NCBI GenBank assembly: GCA_044375275.1
Contig: JBILMZ010000042.1
Location: 1 to 18,848, forward strand
DNA: 18,848 nucleotides
Direction of reading: 5' to 3'
DNA from: SZUA-430 sp044375275
GTDB taxonomy: Bacteria > Pseudomonadota > Alphaproteobacteria > Micropepsales > Micropepsaceae
Made by a program: the position numbers and the translations under genes. Under the pieces are notes generated by a model. That model was not told the origin of the DNA and did not search any database. It saw only the letters and a program-made list of their open reading frames with translations. Of this stretch, positions 6,627 to 13,580 are shown in pieces. The number at the start of each line of letters is the position of its first letter. Within the stretch, counting starts at the first letter, position 1.

Positions 6627-7265
6627 ATGGGTGAAGGAACAAAGAGCACGTCCAGATGGGCGAACGACTTGCGCGTGAAGCGCCAGCCGGTCACCAGACC
6701 CACGCGCCTGTGTGAGAAGCCCGGCTGCGAGAATGCCGGCGACCATCGCGCCCCGAAAAGCCGGACGGCACTCAACGAGTATTACTGGTTCTGCCTCGAG
6801 CACGTCCGCGAATACAATCTGTCGTGGGACTACTTCAGGGGCATGTCACCCGGGGAAGTCGACGCCTACCAGCGCGAGGCCCTCACGGGCCTGCGTCCGA
6901 CCTGGAAACTGGGCGAGCGTTCGTCCGGGCCCAATCCGAAGCTGAACTTCTACTTCCGGGGGGCCTATGTGGACCCCTCCCTCGTGTTTAACGATGGGCC
7001 CAACGCAGGCTCTGCCGCCGATGCGGCCGACAAACGTAACGGTAAGCCCGAGAAAACGGAACTCAAGCGCTCCAAAATGCAGTTGGCAGCTCTGGAAACA
7101 CTTCATCTTGATCCAGACGCAACCTTGCAGGACGTCAAAACCCGCTTTAAGGAATTGGTGAAGCGCTTCCATCCCGACGCCAACGGCGGCGACCGCGGCG
7201 CGGAAGAGCGTCTGCGTCATGTCATCAAGGCCTATGGGCAACTCAGGTCGTCCGGCTATACGTGA
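6627..7265 (+). CDS. J-domain (DnaJ-class) protein with Cys/His-containing N-terminus
   Basis: This 212-residue protein has its J domain at the C-terminus, about residues 152-210. The HPD tripeptide that stimulates DnaK ATPase is at 182-184 (KRFHPDANGG), with helix II (DVKTRFKELVKRF) before it and helix III (AEERLRHVIKAYGQLR) after it. The N-terminal ~125 residues are unlike DnaJ: there is no Gly/Phe region or CxxCxGxG zinc domain. They hold C29, C34, H40, C56 and H59 (LCEKPGC ... WFCLEH), a possible metal site, and then an aromatic segment EYNLSWDYFRGM. A charged linker, about 126-150, joins the two parts. The gene sits between BolA (divergent) and cobS, a context I associate with alphaproteobacteria. 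A DnaK co-chaperone role is expected from the HPD motif, but the client is unknown. Confidence 0.88.
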   Translation: MGEGTKSTSRWANDLRVKRQPVTRPTRLCEKPGCENAGDHRAPKSRTALNEYYWFCLEHVREYNLSWDYFRGMSPGEVDAYQREALTGLRPTWKLGERSSGPNPKLNFYFRGAYVDPSLVFNDGPNAGSAADAADKRNGKPEKTELKRSKMQLAALETLHLDPDATLQDVKTRFKELVKRFHPDANGGDRGAEERLRHVIKAYGQLRSSGYT

Positions 7266-7352
7266 TCAAGTGTGACCAAACGCGCTTCCAGCCGCACCTG
7301 TGGGGGCTGTAAAAGAATCGCGTAGCCACTTGCCAACGAAAGCCTGAAACGG

Positions 7353-8345
7353 ATGACGACGAACCAAAACGGTCTGGCCGCTGACAGCCAGCCCGACACC
7401 ACAGTGGATGTCCGCAAGACCTTCGGCCTCGACATCAACATGAAGGTCAAGGGCTTCGCGAAGCCGAACGAGTATGTTCCCGAGACGGATCCGTCCTACC
7501 GCTTCGACCGCGATACGACGATCGCGATCCTCGCAGGCTTCGCGCATAACCGTCGCGTGATGGTCCAGGGCTATCACGGCACCGGCAAGTCGACCCACAT
7601 CGAGCAGGTCGCCGCCCGCCTGAACTGGCCGTGTATCCGCATCAACCTCGACAGCCACATCAGCCGTATCGACCTCGTCGGCAAGGACGCGATCGTGCTG
7701 AAGGACGGCGTGCAGGTGACCGAGTTCCGTGAAGGCATCCTGCCCTGGGCGCTCCAGCACCCCGTGGCCCTCGTGTTCGACGAGTACGATGCCGGCCGCC
7801 CGGACGTGATGTTCGTGATCCAGCGCGTGCTCGAACAGTCGGGCAAGCTGACGCTGCTCGACCAGAACCGCGTGATCCGCGCGCATCCCGCCTTCCGCCT
7901 GTTCTCGACGACGAACACGATCGGTCTCGGCGACACGACAGGCCTCTATCACGGCACGCAGCAGATCAACCAGGGCCAGATGGACCGCTGGAACGTGGTC
8001 ACCACGCTGAACTACCTGCCGCACGACAAGGAAGTGGAGATCATGCTCTCCAAGCTTCCGGCCTACAGCTCGGCCGAAGGCAAGAAGAAGGTCGCCGCGA
8101 TGGTCCGCGTCGCCGATCTCTCGCGCAACGCCTTCATCAACGGCGACATCTCCACCGTCATGAGCCCACGCACGGTGCTGACCTGGGCCGAAAACGCCGA
8201 GATCTTCGGCGACGTCGGCTTCGCCTTCCGCGTGACCTTCCTGAACAAGTGCGACGAACTCGAACGCGCCACCGTGGCCGAGTTCTACCAGCGCTGCTTC
8301 GGCGAAGACCTCCCCGAATCCGCCGCAAAGGTGATGGTGGCATAA
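7353..8345 (+). CDS. cobS: Cobaltochelatase AAA+ ATPase subunit CobS
   Basis: CobS and CobT form the chaperone-like AAA+ complex that drives ATP-dependent cobalt insertion by CobN into hydrogenobyrinic acid a,c-diamide, in the aerobic cobalamin pathway. The protein has 330 residues, the normal length. The N-terminal segment, with VRKTFGLDINMKVKGFAKPN (20-39) and VPETDPSYRFDRDTT, is diagnostic of CobS. Walker A is GYHGTGKST (73-81), Walker B is ALVFDEYDAG (139-148), and the sensor-1 region is FSTTNTIGLGDTTGLYHGTQ, with an arginine in QGQMDRWN. The 87-base gap upstream holds no cobalamin riboswitch that I can recognise. The ATG at 7353 gives the expected N-terminus. cobT follows after 9 bases. 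Neither cobN nor any other cob gene is in the window, so the ATPase pair stands apart from its chelatase. Confidence 0.95.
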   Translation: MTTNQNGLAADSQPDTTVDVRKTFGLDINMKVKGFAKPNEYVPETDPSYRFDRDTTIAILAGFAHNRRVMVQGYHGTGKSTHIEQVAARLNWPCIRINLDSHISRIDLVGKDAIVLKDGVQVTEFREGILPWALQHPVALVFDEYDAGRPDVMFVIQRVLEQSGKLTLLDQNRVIRAHPAFRLFSTTNTIGLGDTTGLYHGTQQINQGQMDRWNVVTTLNYLPHDKEVEIMLSKLPAYSSAEGKKKVAAMVRVADLSRNAFINGDISTVMSPRTVLTWAENAEIFGDVGFAFRVTFLNKCDELERATVAEFYQRCFGEDLPESAAKVMVA

Positions 8346-8354
8346 GGCAAGGAC

Positions 8355-10256
8355 GTGGCCCCCAAACCCGACAGCCCCATCGAACCCTTCAAGCAGGCCG
8401 TGCGCAACACGCTGCGTGCGCTGGGCGGCGAGCCCGAGCTTGAGGTCACCTACGGCACCGAGGCGCCACAGCTCAAGGGGCTGAAGGCCCGCCTGCCCTT
8501 GCCCGGCCGCGACCTGTCGAAGGTCGAAGTGGCTCAGACACGTGGCGCAGCAGACGCCTTCGCGCTGCGCCTGGCGCTCCACGACGACAAGATGCACGCG
8601 CAATTCGCCCCGCCCGGCTCATCCGCACGCGCGATCTTCGAGGCCGCCGAGCAGGCCCGCGTGGAATCCATCGGCGCGAATGCGATGAAGGGCGTGGCAA
8701 AGAACCTCGACGCCGCCCTGTCCCAGCGCATGAAGCAGAAGGGCTATGCCAAGGTCCGCGACCGCAGCGAGGCACCGCTGGCCGAGGCGGTCGGCCTCCT
8801 CATGCGCGAGCGCCTGACCGGCCGTCCCGTCCCCGATTCCGGCAAGGCCGTGCTGGAAGCCTGGCGCGACCACATCGAAACCAAGGCCGGCAGCGATCTA
8901 GAGAAGCTGTTCGACAACATTCGCGACCAGGCCGCGTTCGCCCGGGTCACGCGCCGCATCCTGTCCGACCTCGGCATGGGCGACGAGCTCGGCGAGGACC
9001 CGGACGGTTCCGACGACGAACAGTCCAGCGAGCAATCCGATCAGCAGGCCGACGACTCGCAGAACGAATCCAGCGAAGCCGCAGACCCGCAGGGCGCATC
9101 GGCCGAAGAAACCGAGATGTCGGAAGGCGACGGCGAGGACGGCGAGCAGCAGGCTGTTGAAGTCGAGAGCGAGGAGCGCGCCTCGCGTTCCGAGACCGAC
9201 GAGGTGACGGACGGCAAGATGCCCTTCCGCCCGGACAGCCAGCTCAACGCCCGCAGCGAACCCAATTACAAGGTCTTCACCACCCAGTTCGACGAGACCG
9301 TGGCCGCCGAAGAGCTCTGCGACATGGAAGAGCTCGGCCGCCTGCGCGCCTATCTCGACCAGCAGCTACAGGCCATGCAGGGCGTCGTCTCGCGTTTGGC
9401 GAATCGCCTGCAGCGCAAGCTCATGGCCAAGCAGAACCGCACGTGGGAGTTCGATCTCGAGGAGGGCATCCTCGATGCCGCGCGCCTGTCGCGCGTGGTC
9501 ACCGATCCCATGTCGCCGCTGTCCTACAAGATCGAAAAGGACATGAATTTCCGCGACACCGTCGTGACGCTGCTGCTCGACAATTCGGGATCGATGCGTG
9601 GCCGGCCAATCATGGTCGCAGCCATGTGCGCCGACATTCTCGCGCGCACGCTGGAACGCTGCAACGTGAAGGTCGAGATCCTCGGCTTCACGACCAAGGC
9701 CTGGAAAGGCGGCCAGTCGCGCGACAAGTGGCTTCAGGAGAACAAGCCGCCCGCGCCCGGACGCCTGAACGACCTGCGCCACATCATCTACAAGTCGGCC
9801 GACGCCCCGTGGCGTCGCGCACGCCGCAATCTCGGCCTGATGATGCGCGAAGGGCTGCTCAAGGAAAACATCGACGGCGAGGCGCTCATGTGGGCGCACA
9901 ACCGCCTGATCGCACGTCCCGAGCAGCGCCGCATCCTGATGGTGATTTCGGATGGCGCGCCGGTCGACGACTCGACGCTCTCCGTGAACTCCGGCAATTA
10001 TCTCGAAAAGCACCTGCGCGAGGTGATCGAGACGATCGAGACGCGCTCGCCCATCGAGGTCATCGCCATCGGCATCGGCCACGACGTGACACGCTATTAC
10101 AAGCGCGCCGTCACGATCGTCGACGCTGAACAACTCGGCGGCGCCATGACCGACAAGCTGGCGGAACTCTTTGACGAAGACACGCAGAAGCAGGCTGCGC
10201 CCCGCGCCGCCACGCCGCTGCGCCGGCGAACCACCCCTTCCGCCAAGGCAGGATAG
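8355..10256 (+). CDS. cobT: Cobaltochelatase VWA subunit CobT
   Basis: This 633-residue protein matches CobT length. It begins with GTG at 8355, with an AAGGA ribosome-binding site 4 bases upstream. No ATG occurs in frame before residue 80, and the N-terminus (EPFKQAVRNTLRALGG) is family-like. Residues 1-205 are the N-terminal domain. Residues about 210-285 are an acidic, Ser/Gln-rich low-complexity linker. A helical stretch runs from about 312 to 365 (AAEELCDMEELGRLRAYLDQ). The C-terminal VWA domain (about 400-605) has the MIDAS motif DNSGS at 409-413, a downstream threonine in GFTTKAW (445-446) and SDGAP (532-536), so its metal site looks intact. CobT works with CobS as a two-tiered ring that remodels CobN. 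The acidic linker is usual in CobT and corresponds to the region joining its domains. Confidence 0.95.
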   Translation: MAPKPDSPIEPFKQAVRNTLRALGGEPELEVTYGTEAPQLKGLKARLPLPGRDLSKVEVAQTRGAADAFALRLALHDDKMHAQFAPPGSSARAIFEAAEQARVESIGANAMKGVAKNLDAALSQRMKQKGYAKVRDRSEAPLAEAVGLLMRERLTGRPVPDSGKAVLEAWRDHIETKAGSDLEKLFDNIRDQAAFARVTRRILSDLGMGDELGEDPDGSDDEQSSEQSDQQADDSQNESSEAADPQGASAEETEMSEGDGEDGEQQAVEVESEERASRSETDEVTDGKMPFRPDSQLNARSEPNYKVFTTQFDETVAAEELCDMEELGRLRAYLDQQLQAMQGVVSRLANRLQRKLMAKQNRTWEFDLEEGILDAARLSRVVTDPMSPLSYKIEKDMNFRDTVVTLLLDNSGSMRGRPIMVAAMCADILARTLERCNVKVEILGFTTKAWKGGQSRDKWLQENKPPAPGRLNDLRHIIYKSADAPWRRARRNLGLMMREGLLKENIDGEALMWAHNRLIARPEQRRILMVISDGAPVDDSTLSVNSGNYLEKHLREVIETIETRSPIEVIAIGIGHDVTRYYKRAVTIVDAEQLGGAMTDKLAELFDEDTQKQAAPRAATPLRRRTTPSAKAG

Positions 10257-10262
10257 AAAGAC

Positions 10263-11255
10263 ATGCGCTTCGCACGCCTGATCGCCACCCTCCTCCTGGG
10301 GTGCACATCGCTGACTGCCTGCGCGGAAGAAGCCCGCCGCCCGCTCGAGATCGCCGCGCGCCCCGTCTCATTCGCGCTCGACAGCGAAGGCGCAAAGGCA
10401 GTGGGCCAACTCGCCCACCTGGGCTCTCTCCGCCTGACCTCGCCCGACAGCGACTTCGGTGGCATCTCCGGCCTCATCGTGTCACCTGATGGCAAGACGT
10501 TTCTCGCCATCACCGACTCCAGTCACTGGCTGACCGGCAAACTGACCTACACCGATGGTCGCCTCACGGGCCTGACAGGCAAGGAGATTGCCCCGCTCCG
10601 CGACCTCTCCGGCAAGCCGCTGCAGGGCAAGGCCGGTGACGCCGAAGGCCTCGCCGGATCGCTGGACGGCGACGTCTATGTGAGCTTTGAAGGCGACCAC
10701 CGCATCTGGAAATATGCCTTCGGCAAGGACGGCCTCGACGCGACACCTGTCGCGGTGAAGGTGCCGGCCGATCTCGCAAAAGCGCCGGGCAATGGCGGCC
10801 TTGAGGCCATCACGCTTCTCTCCGACGGCAAGCTCCTCGCCATCACCGAGTCCTACGAGAACGCGGACGGCGACATTCGCGGCTGGCTGATCGATCCCGC
10901 CGGCAAGGCGCCCGCATCACTGGCCCTGAAGCGCCGCGCGCCCTACGATGTGACGGATGCACGGCAACTGGAGAACGGCGACGTGCTCACGCTGGAGCGC
11001 CGCTTCAACCGTGTCGGCGGCGTTGGCTTCGCCGTTCGCCGCATCAGGGCAGACGCGCTGAAAGCAGACGCCCCCATCGAATCCGAGGTCATCGCCGATG
11101 CGGGTATGAACTATCTCATCGACAACATGGAAGGCCTGTCCATTCGCAAGACCAGTGACGGCCGGACGCTCGTCTACATGATCTCGGACAACAACTTCAA
11201 CAAGCCGCTCCAGCAGAACCTGATCATGCTGTTCGAATTGAAGAAAGCGGACTGA
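10263..11255 (+). CDS. Esterase-like activity of phytase family lipoprotein
   Basis: This 330-residue exported protein belongs to the group called esterase-like activity of phytase (Pfam PF13449), predicted beta-propellers related to phytase. The N-terminus has a lipoprotein signal. LTAC at 17-20 is a good lipobox with C20 as acceptor, and LLGC at 11-14 is a second candidate with a shorter hydrophobic core. FGGISGL (65-71), DAEGLAG (126-132), NGGLEAI and DNMEGLS (287-293) are the repeated G-x-E-G-L-type motifs of the family. DNNF (309-312) near the end is also typical. The reaction is not established; members have been linked to phosphate or ester hydrolysis, but activity here is unknown. It starts 6 bases after cobT, so it is probably in the same transcript, although a link to cobalt chelation is not evident. 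It is convergent with the lipoprotein gene at 11262. Confidence 0.82.
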   Translation: MRFARLIATLLLGCTSLTACAEEARRPLEIAARPVSFALDSEGAKAVGQLAHLGSLRLTSPDSDFGGISGLIVSPDGKTFLAITDSSHWLTGKLTYTDGRLTGLTGKEIAPLRDLSGKPLQGKAGDAEGLAGSLDGDVYVSFEGDHRIWKYAFGKDGLDATPVAVKVPADLAKAPGNGGLEAITLLSDGKLLAITESYENADGDIRGWLIDPAGKAPASLALKRRAPYDVTDARQLENGDVLTLERRFNRVGGVGFAVRRIRADALKADAPIESEVIADAGMNYLIDNMEGLSIRKTSDGRTLVYMISDNNFNKPLQQNLIMLFELKKAD

Positions 11256-11268
11256 GAAGACTCAGTCC
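11249..11268. terminator. Perfect 8-bp inverted repeat spanning both convergent stop codons
   Basis: GGACTGAG and CTCAGTCC form an 8-bp perfect stem with an AAGA loop. The repeat contains the TGA of the phytase-like gene (11253-11255) and the TGA of the opposing lipoprotein gene (11264-11262). It would form a hairpin at the end of both messages. Neither side has a run of T, so intrinsic termination would be weak. It may work as a 3' stabilising hairpin instead. Confidence 0.4.
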
Positions 11269-11903
11269 CAGTCCTTCGGCTGCTTCGTCTTGTTCTCGGT
11301 GCCAGCCTTCAGGGTCCACGTCACCGCGCGCTTCAGGACGGCACCCACGGCTGCGTCAAAGGCCTCCACGATATCGGCAACACCTTCGCTCTTCGCAGGC
11401 TTGACGGATTCAAAGCTCTGCGACGCGACGATCATGCCGATCGCCGGACGTACCAGCTTCAGGTTCACGCGCACGCGCACGACTGTTCCGCCATCCGACG
11501 TCTTTTCCGCCTGGAACTCGCGCAGTTCCGTCTTCAGCGAGAAGTCGGACCGCAGGCCAATCGACTGGCGCCCCACCGACACGATCTTCTGCGTGTTCTC
11601 GAAGGACTGGATCAGCAGCTGCTGGATCATGCGCGGCGCACGGTCAGCCCAGCGCGCCCCACCAAAATACTTCACTTCGAGCGGCATCGGCGAAATGGCG
11701 ATACGGTCGGTATCGATGCCCTTCGCTGTTGAAGGCTCATCCACCACCAGCTGCCAGTCGACGGCAGGAATGTCATCGGGAAACGTGCTCTTCGGCGACA
11801 GGACGTAGAGGTCTGGCGGCGGGCCCGAGCCCAGGTCAGGCAGGCTGCACGATGCAAGGGTCAGCGCGGCCGCAGCCGCAACAAGCAATCGGTTCGCGCG
11901 CAT
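11262..11903 (-). CDS. ABC-type transport auxiliary lipoprotein (PqiC/YmbA-like)
   Basis: This 213-residue lipoprotein has the lipobox LASC at 16-19 after a short basic start and an Ala/Leu core; C19 would be lipidated. The mature part resembles the ABC_trans_aux family (PF03886), the group of E. coli PqiC: PPPDLYVLSPK (28-38), the IAISPMPLEVKYF region (68-80), RWADRAPRMIQQLLIQSFENT (84-104) and late A-x-S-x-x-F-E-S-x-x-P-A (160-170). PqiC sits in the outer membrane and caps the MCE tunnel of PqiB, and a similar periplasmic role in lipid transport is likely here. The ATG overlaps the mlaD stop as TGATG, making it the last gene of the four-gene operon. The last residues are charged (GTENKTKQPKDWD). 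No mlaC is present. Confidence 0.88.
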   Translation of the reverse strand: MRANRLLVAAAAALTLASCSLPDLGSGPPPDLYVLSPKSTFPDDIPAVDWQLVVDEPSTAKGIDTDRIAISPMPLEVKYFGGARWADRAPRMIQQLLIQSFENTQKIVSVGRQSIGLRSDFSLKTELREFQAEKTSDGGTVVRVRVNLKLVRPAIGMIVASQSFESVKPAKSEGVADIVEAFDAAVGAVLKRAVTWTLKAGTENKTKQPKDWD

Positions 11904-12772
11904 CAGCGGCTCCCTCCGGATTTGTATTCGACGGCCTTGTCACCAAAGATCAGCGACGACGGGCTGGCCTCAAGACGCTGCGCCGCCCGGTCGACGGACG
12001 AGATCATCTGCCGCGCATCGCTGATCGCCAGCAGGAGCTCCGGCAGGCCACGCCGCGCGAAGTCCTTCAGGGGACCCCGGGCATCCGCCATGATCTGCCG
12101 GATGTCATCGGCCACGCCACGCACATTTGCCAACGTGCCCTTTGCGTCACCGGCAATGATCTTGTCGAGGTTCGACGCAATCGAGTCGAACTTGTCCGAC
12201 GCCGTCGCCAGGTTCTTGGTGAGCCGCTCGACATGCTGGATCGTCATGCCGAACTTTTCCTGGTTGTTGGGATTGAGGAAGGTCGTCAGCCGGTCTAGCA
12301 CCGCATTGCCCCGGTTGATGAGTTCGGGCGCCCCGGCGAACAACTGCTGGAACACGGATTGGCGCGTCTTGATCTCCGGATAGTCCTGTCCTTCCTTGGC
12401 CACCAGCGGCTTGGCTTCCTTGGTGCCACCGGCAAGCTGGATCGCCGCCACACCCGTCAGACCCTGCGTCTCCAGGCTGGCATAGGAGTCCGTCTTCACG
12501 GGCGCCTTGCGCTCGACCTGGATGTAGACGATGACATGACTGGGCTGCTCGGTATCAATCTCGAGCATCGTGACTTCACCCACCTTGATGCCGTTGTAGA
12601 GCACGTCGGCCGCCTTGCTCAGGCCGGACACGGACCCTTCAAAGCGCAGCATGTAGACCGCGTATTGCCGGTTGAACTCGAACTTCCCGATCCACATCAG
12701 GAACAGCACGGTCAGCACGGAGATGCCAATGGCAAAGCTGCCGATCATGAGATGGTGTGCGCGCGTTTCCAT
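11903..12772 (-). CDS. mlaD: MCE-domain lipid-binding protein MlaD
   Basis: This 289-residue protein has a cytoplasmic start METRAHH, one transmembrane helix (about 9-28) and an MCE domain (about 37-117) with FEGSVSGLSKAADVLYNGIKVG (44-65) and the central LTGVAAIQL (105-113). After it comes a long helical region (about 138-275), with heptad-like spacing in NRGNAVLDRLTTFL and KNLATASDKFDSIASNLDKI. MlaD hexamers bind phospholipid in the periplasm and seat on the MlaFE transporter. E. coli MlaD has only 183 residues, so the added C-terminal helices could build a longer channel, as in other MCE proteins such as PqiB and LetB or mycobacterial Mce. The ribosome-binding site is strong: AAGGGAG lies about 7 bases before the ATG. 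It follows mlaF by 19 bases. Confidence 0.92.
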   Translation of the reverse strand: METRAHHLMIGSFAIGISVLTVLFLMWIGKFEFNRQYAVYMLRFEGSVSGLSKAADVLYNGIKVGEVTMLEIDTEQPSHVIVYIQVERKAPVKTDSYASLETQGLTGVAAIQLAGGTKEAKPLVAKEGQDYPEIKTRQSVFQQLFAGAPELINRGNAVLDRLTTFLNPNNQEKFGMTIQHVERLTKNLATASDKFDSIASNLDKIIAGDAKGTLANVRGVADDIRQIMADARGPLKDFARRGLPELLLAISDARQMISSVDRAAQRLEASPSSLIFGDKAVEYKSGGSR

Positions 12773-12791
12773 GAAATCGCTCCCTTAAACC

Positions 12792-13577
12792 CTAGGCCTG
12801 CGCATTGCGTTCTTTCGCAGCTACCGCTGCACGCCCGCGCGGGCCATGAAAATATTCCTTTATCCACGGATGCGTGTGCTGCATCAGCTCGTCAATGGTT
12901 CCTGTCACAAGAACACGCCTTTCTGCCAGCACGGCAATCCGGTTACAGATCGCATAGAGACTGTCGAGGTCATGTGTCACCATGAAGACAGTTAACCCGA
13001 GCGTGGCCTGGAGGTTCTTGATAAGGTCGTCAAAGGCTGCCGCCCCGATCGGATCCAGCCCCGCCGTGGGTTCGTCCAGGAACACGACCTCCGGATCAAG
13101 CGCCAGCGCGCGGGCAAGCCCGGCCCTCTTGCGCATGCCCCCCGACAGTTCCGACGGATACTTCGGCCCCGCCTCTGGCGGCAGGCCCACCAGCGCGATC
13201 TTCACCGCCGCAATCTCGTCCATGAGATACTGAGGCAAATGCAGGTGCTCACGCAGCGCCACCTGGATGTTCTGGGCCACCGTCAGCGACGAGAACAGCG
13301 CACCATCCTGGAACAGCACGCCCCAGCGCCGCTCCACCGCCCGCTCCTGCGCAGACGTCATCTCGCCGCGCATCTGCCCGAAAAGCTGGATTTGCCCCTG
13401 TGCCGGCTTGTTGAGCCCCAGGATCGTGCGCAGCAGCACCGACTTGCCCGTACCCGAACCGCCAACGATGCCCAGCACTTCGCCGCGAAAGATGTCGAGG
13501 TCGAGACCGTCATGGATGACCTGGCGCCCGAACTGGTTGCGCACGTCCCTGACCGATATCACCGCATCACGCTGCAT
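12792..13577 (-). CDS. mlaF: Mla-type ABC transporter ATP-binding protein MlaF
   Basis: This 261-residue nucleotide-binding subunit powers the MCE lipid transporter at the cytoplasmic face. Walker A is GGSGTGKS (39-46), the Q-loop is VLFQDGALFSSLTV (87-100), the signature is LSGGM (144-148), Walker B is VVFLDEPTAGLD (164-175) and the switch histidine is H202 (MVTHDLDS). The FQDGALFSSLTVAQN segment and the signature ending SGGMRKRAGLARA are typical of MlaF/Ttg2A rather than of other importers. The C-terminal extension, about 235-261, includes HPWIKEYFHGPRGRA. In MlaF this tail contacts the neighbouring subunit. The gene lies 3 bases after mlaE and is clearly co-transcribed. All catalytic motifs are intact. 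Confidence 0.94.
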   Translation of the reverse strand: MQRDAVISVRDVRNQFGRQVIHDGLDLDIFRGEVLGIVGGSGTGKSVLLRTILGLNKPAQGQIQLFGQMRGEMTSAQERAVERRWGVLFQDGALFSSLTVAQNIQVALREHLHLPQYLMDEIAAVKIALVGLPPEAGPKYPSELSGGMRKRAGLARALALDPEVVFLDEPTAGLDPIGAAAFDDLIKNLQATLGLTVFMVTHDLDSLYAICNRIAVLAERRVLVTGTIDELMQHTHPWIKEYFHGPRGRAAVAAKERNAQA

Positions 13578-13580
13578 CTC

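Noticed and set aside
7266..7352. A cobalamin riboswitch upstream of cobS.
   Set aside because: The gap is only 87 bases and I see no B12-box-like sequence. The one CAGCC/GGCTG hairpin in it is short and lacks the known architecture.
7266..8603. A 445-codon minus-strand frame over cobS.
   Set aside because: It is antisense to a fully conserved CobS sequence and its composition is that of a shadow frame.
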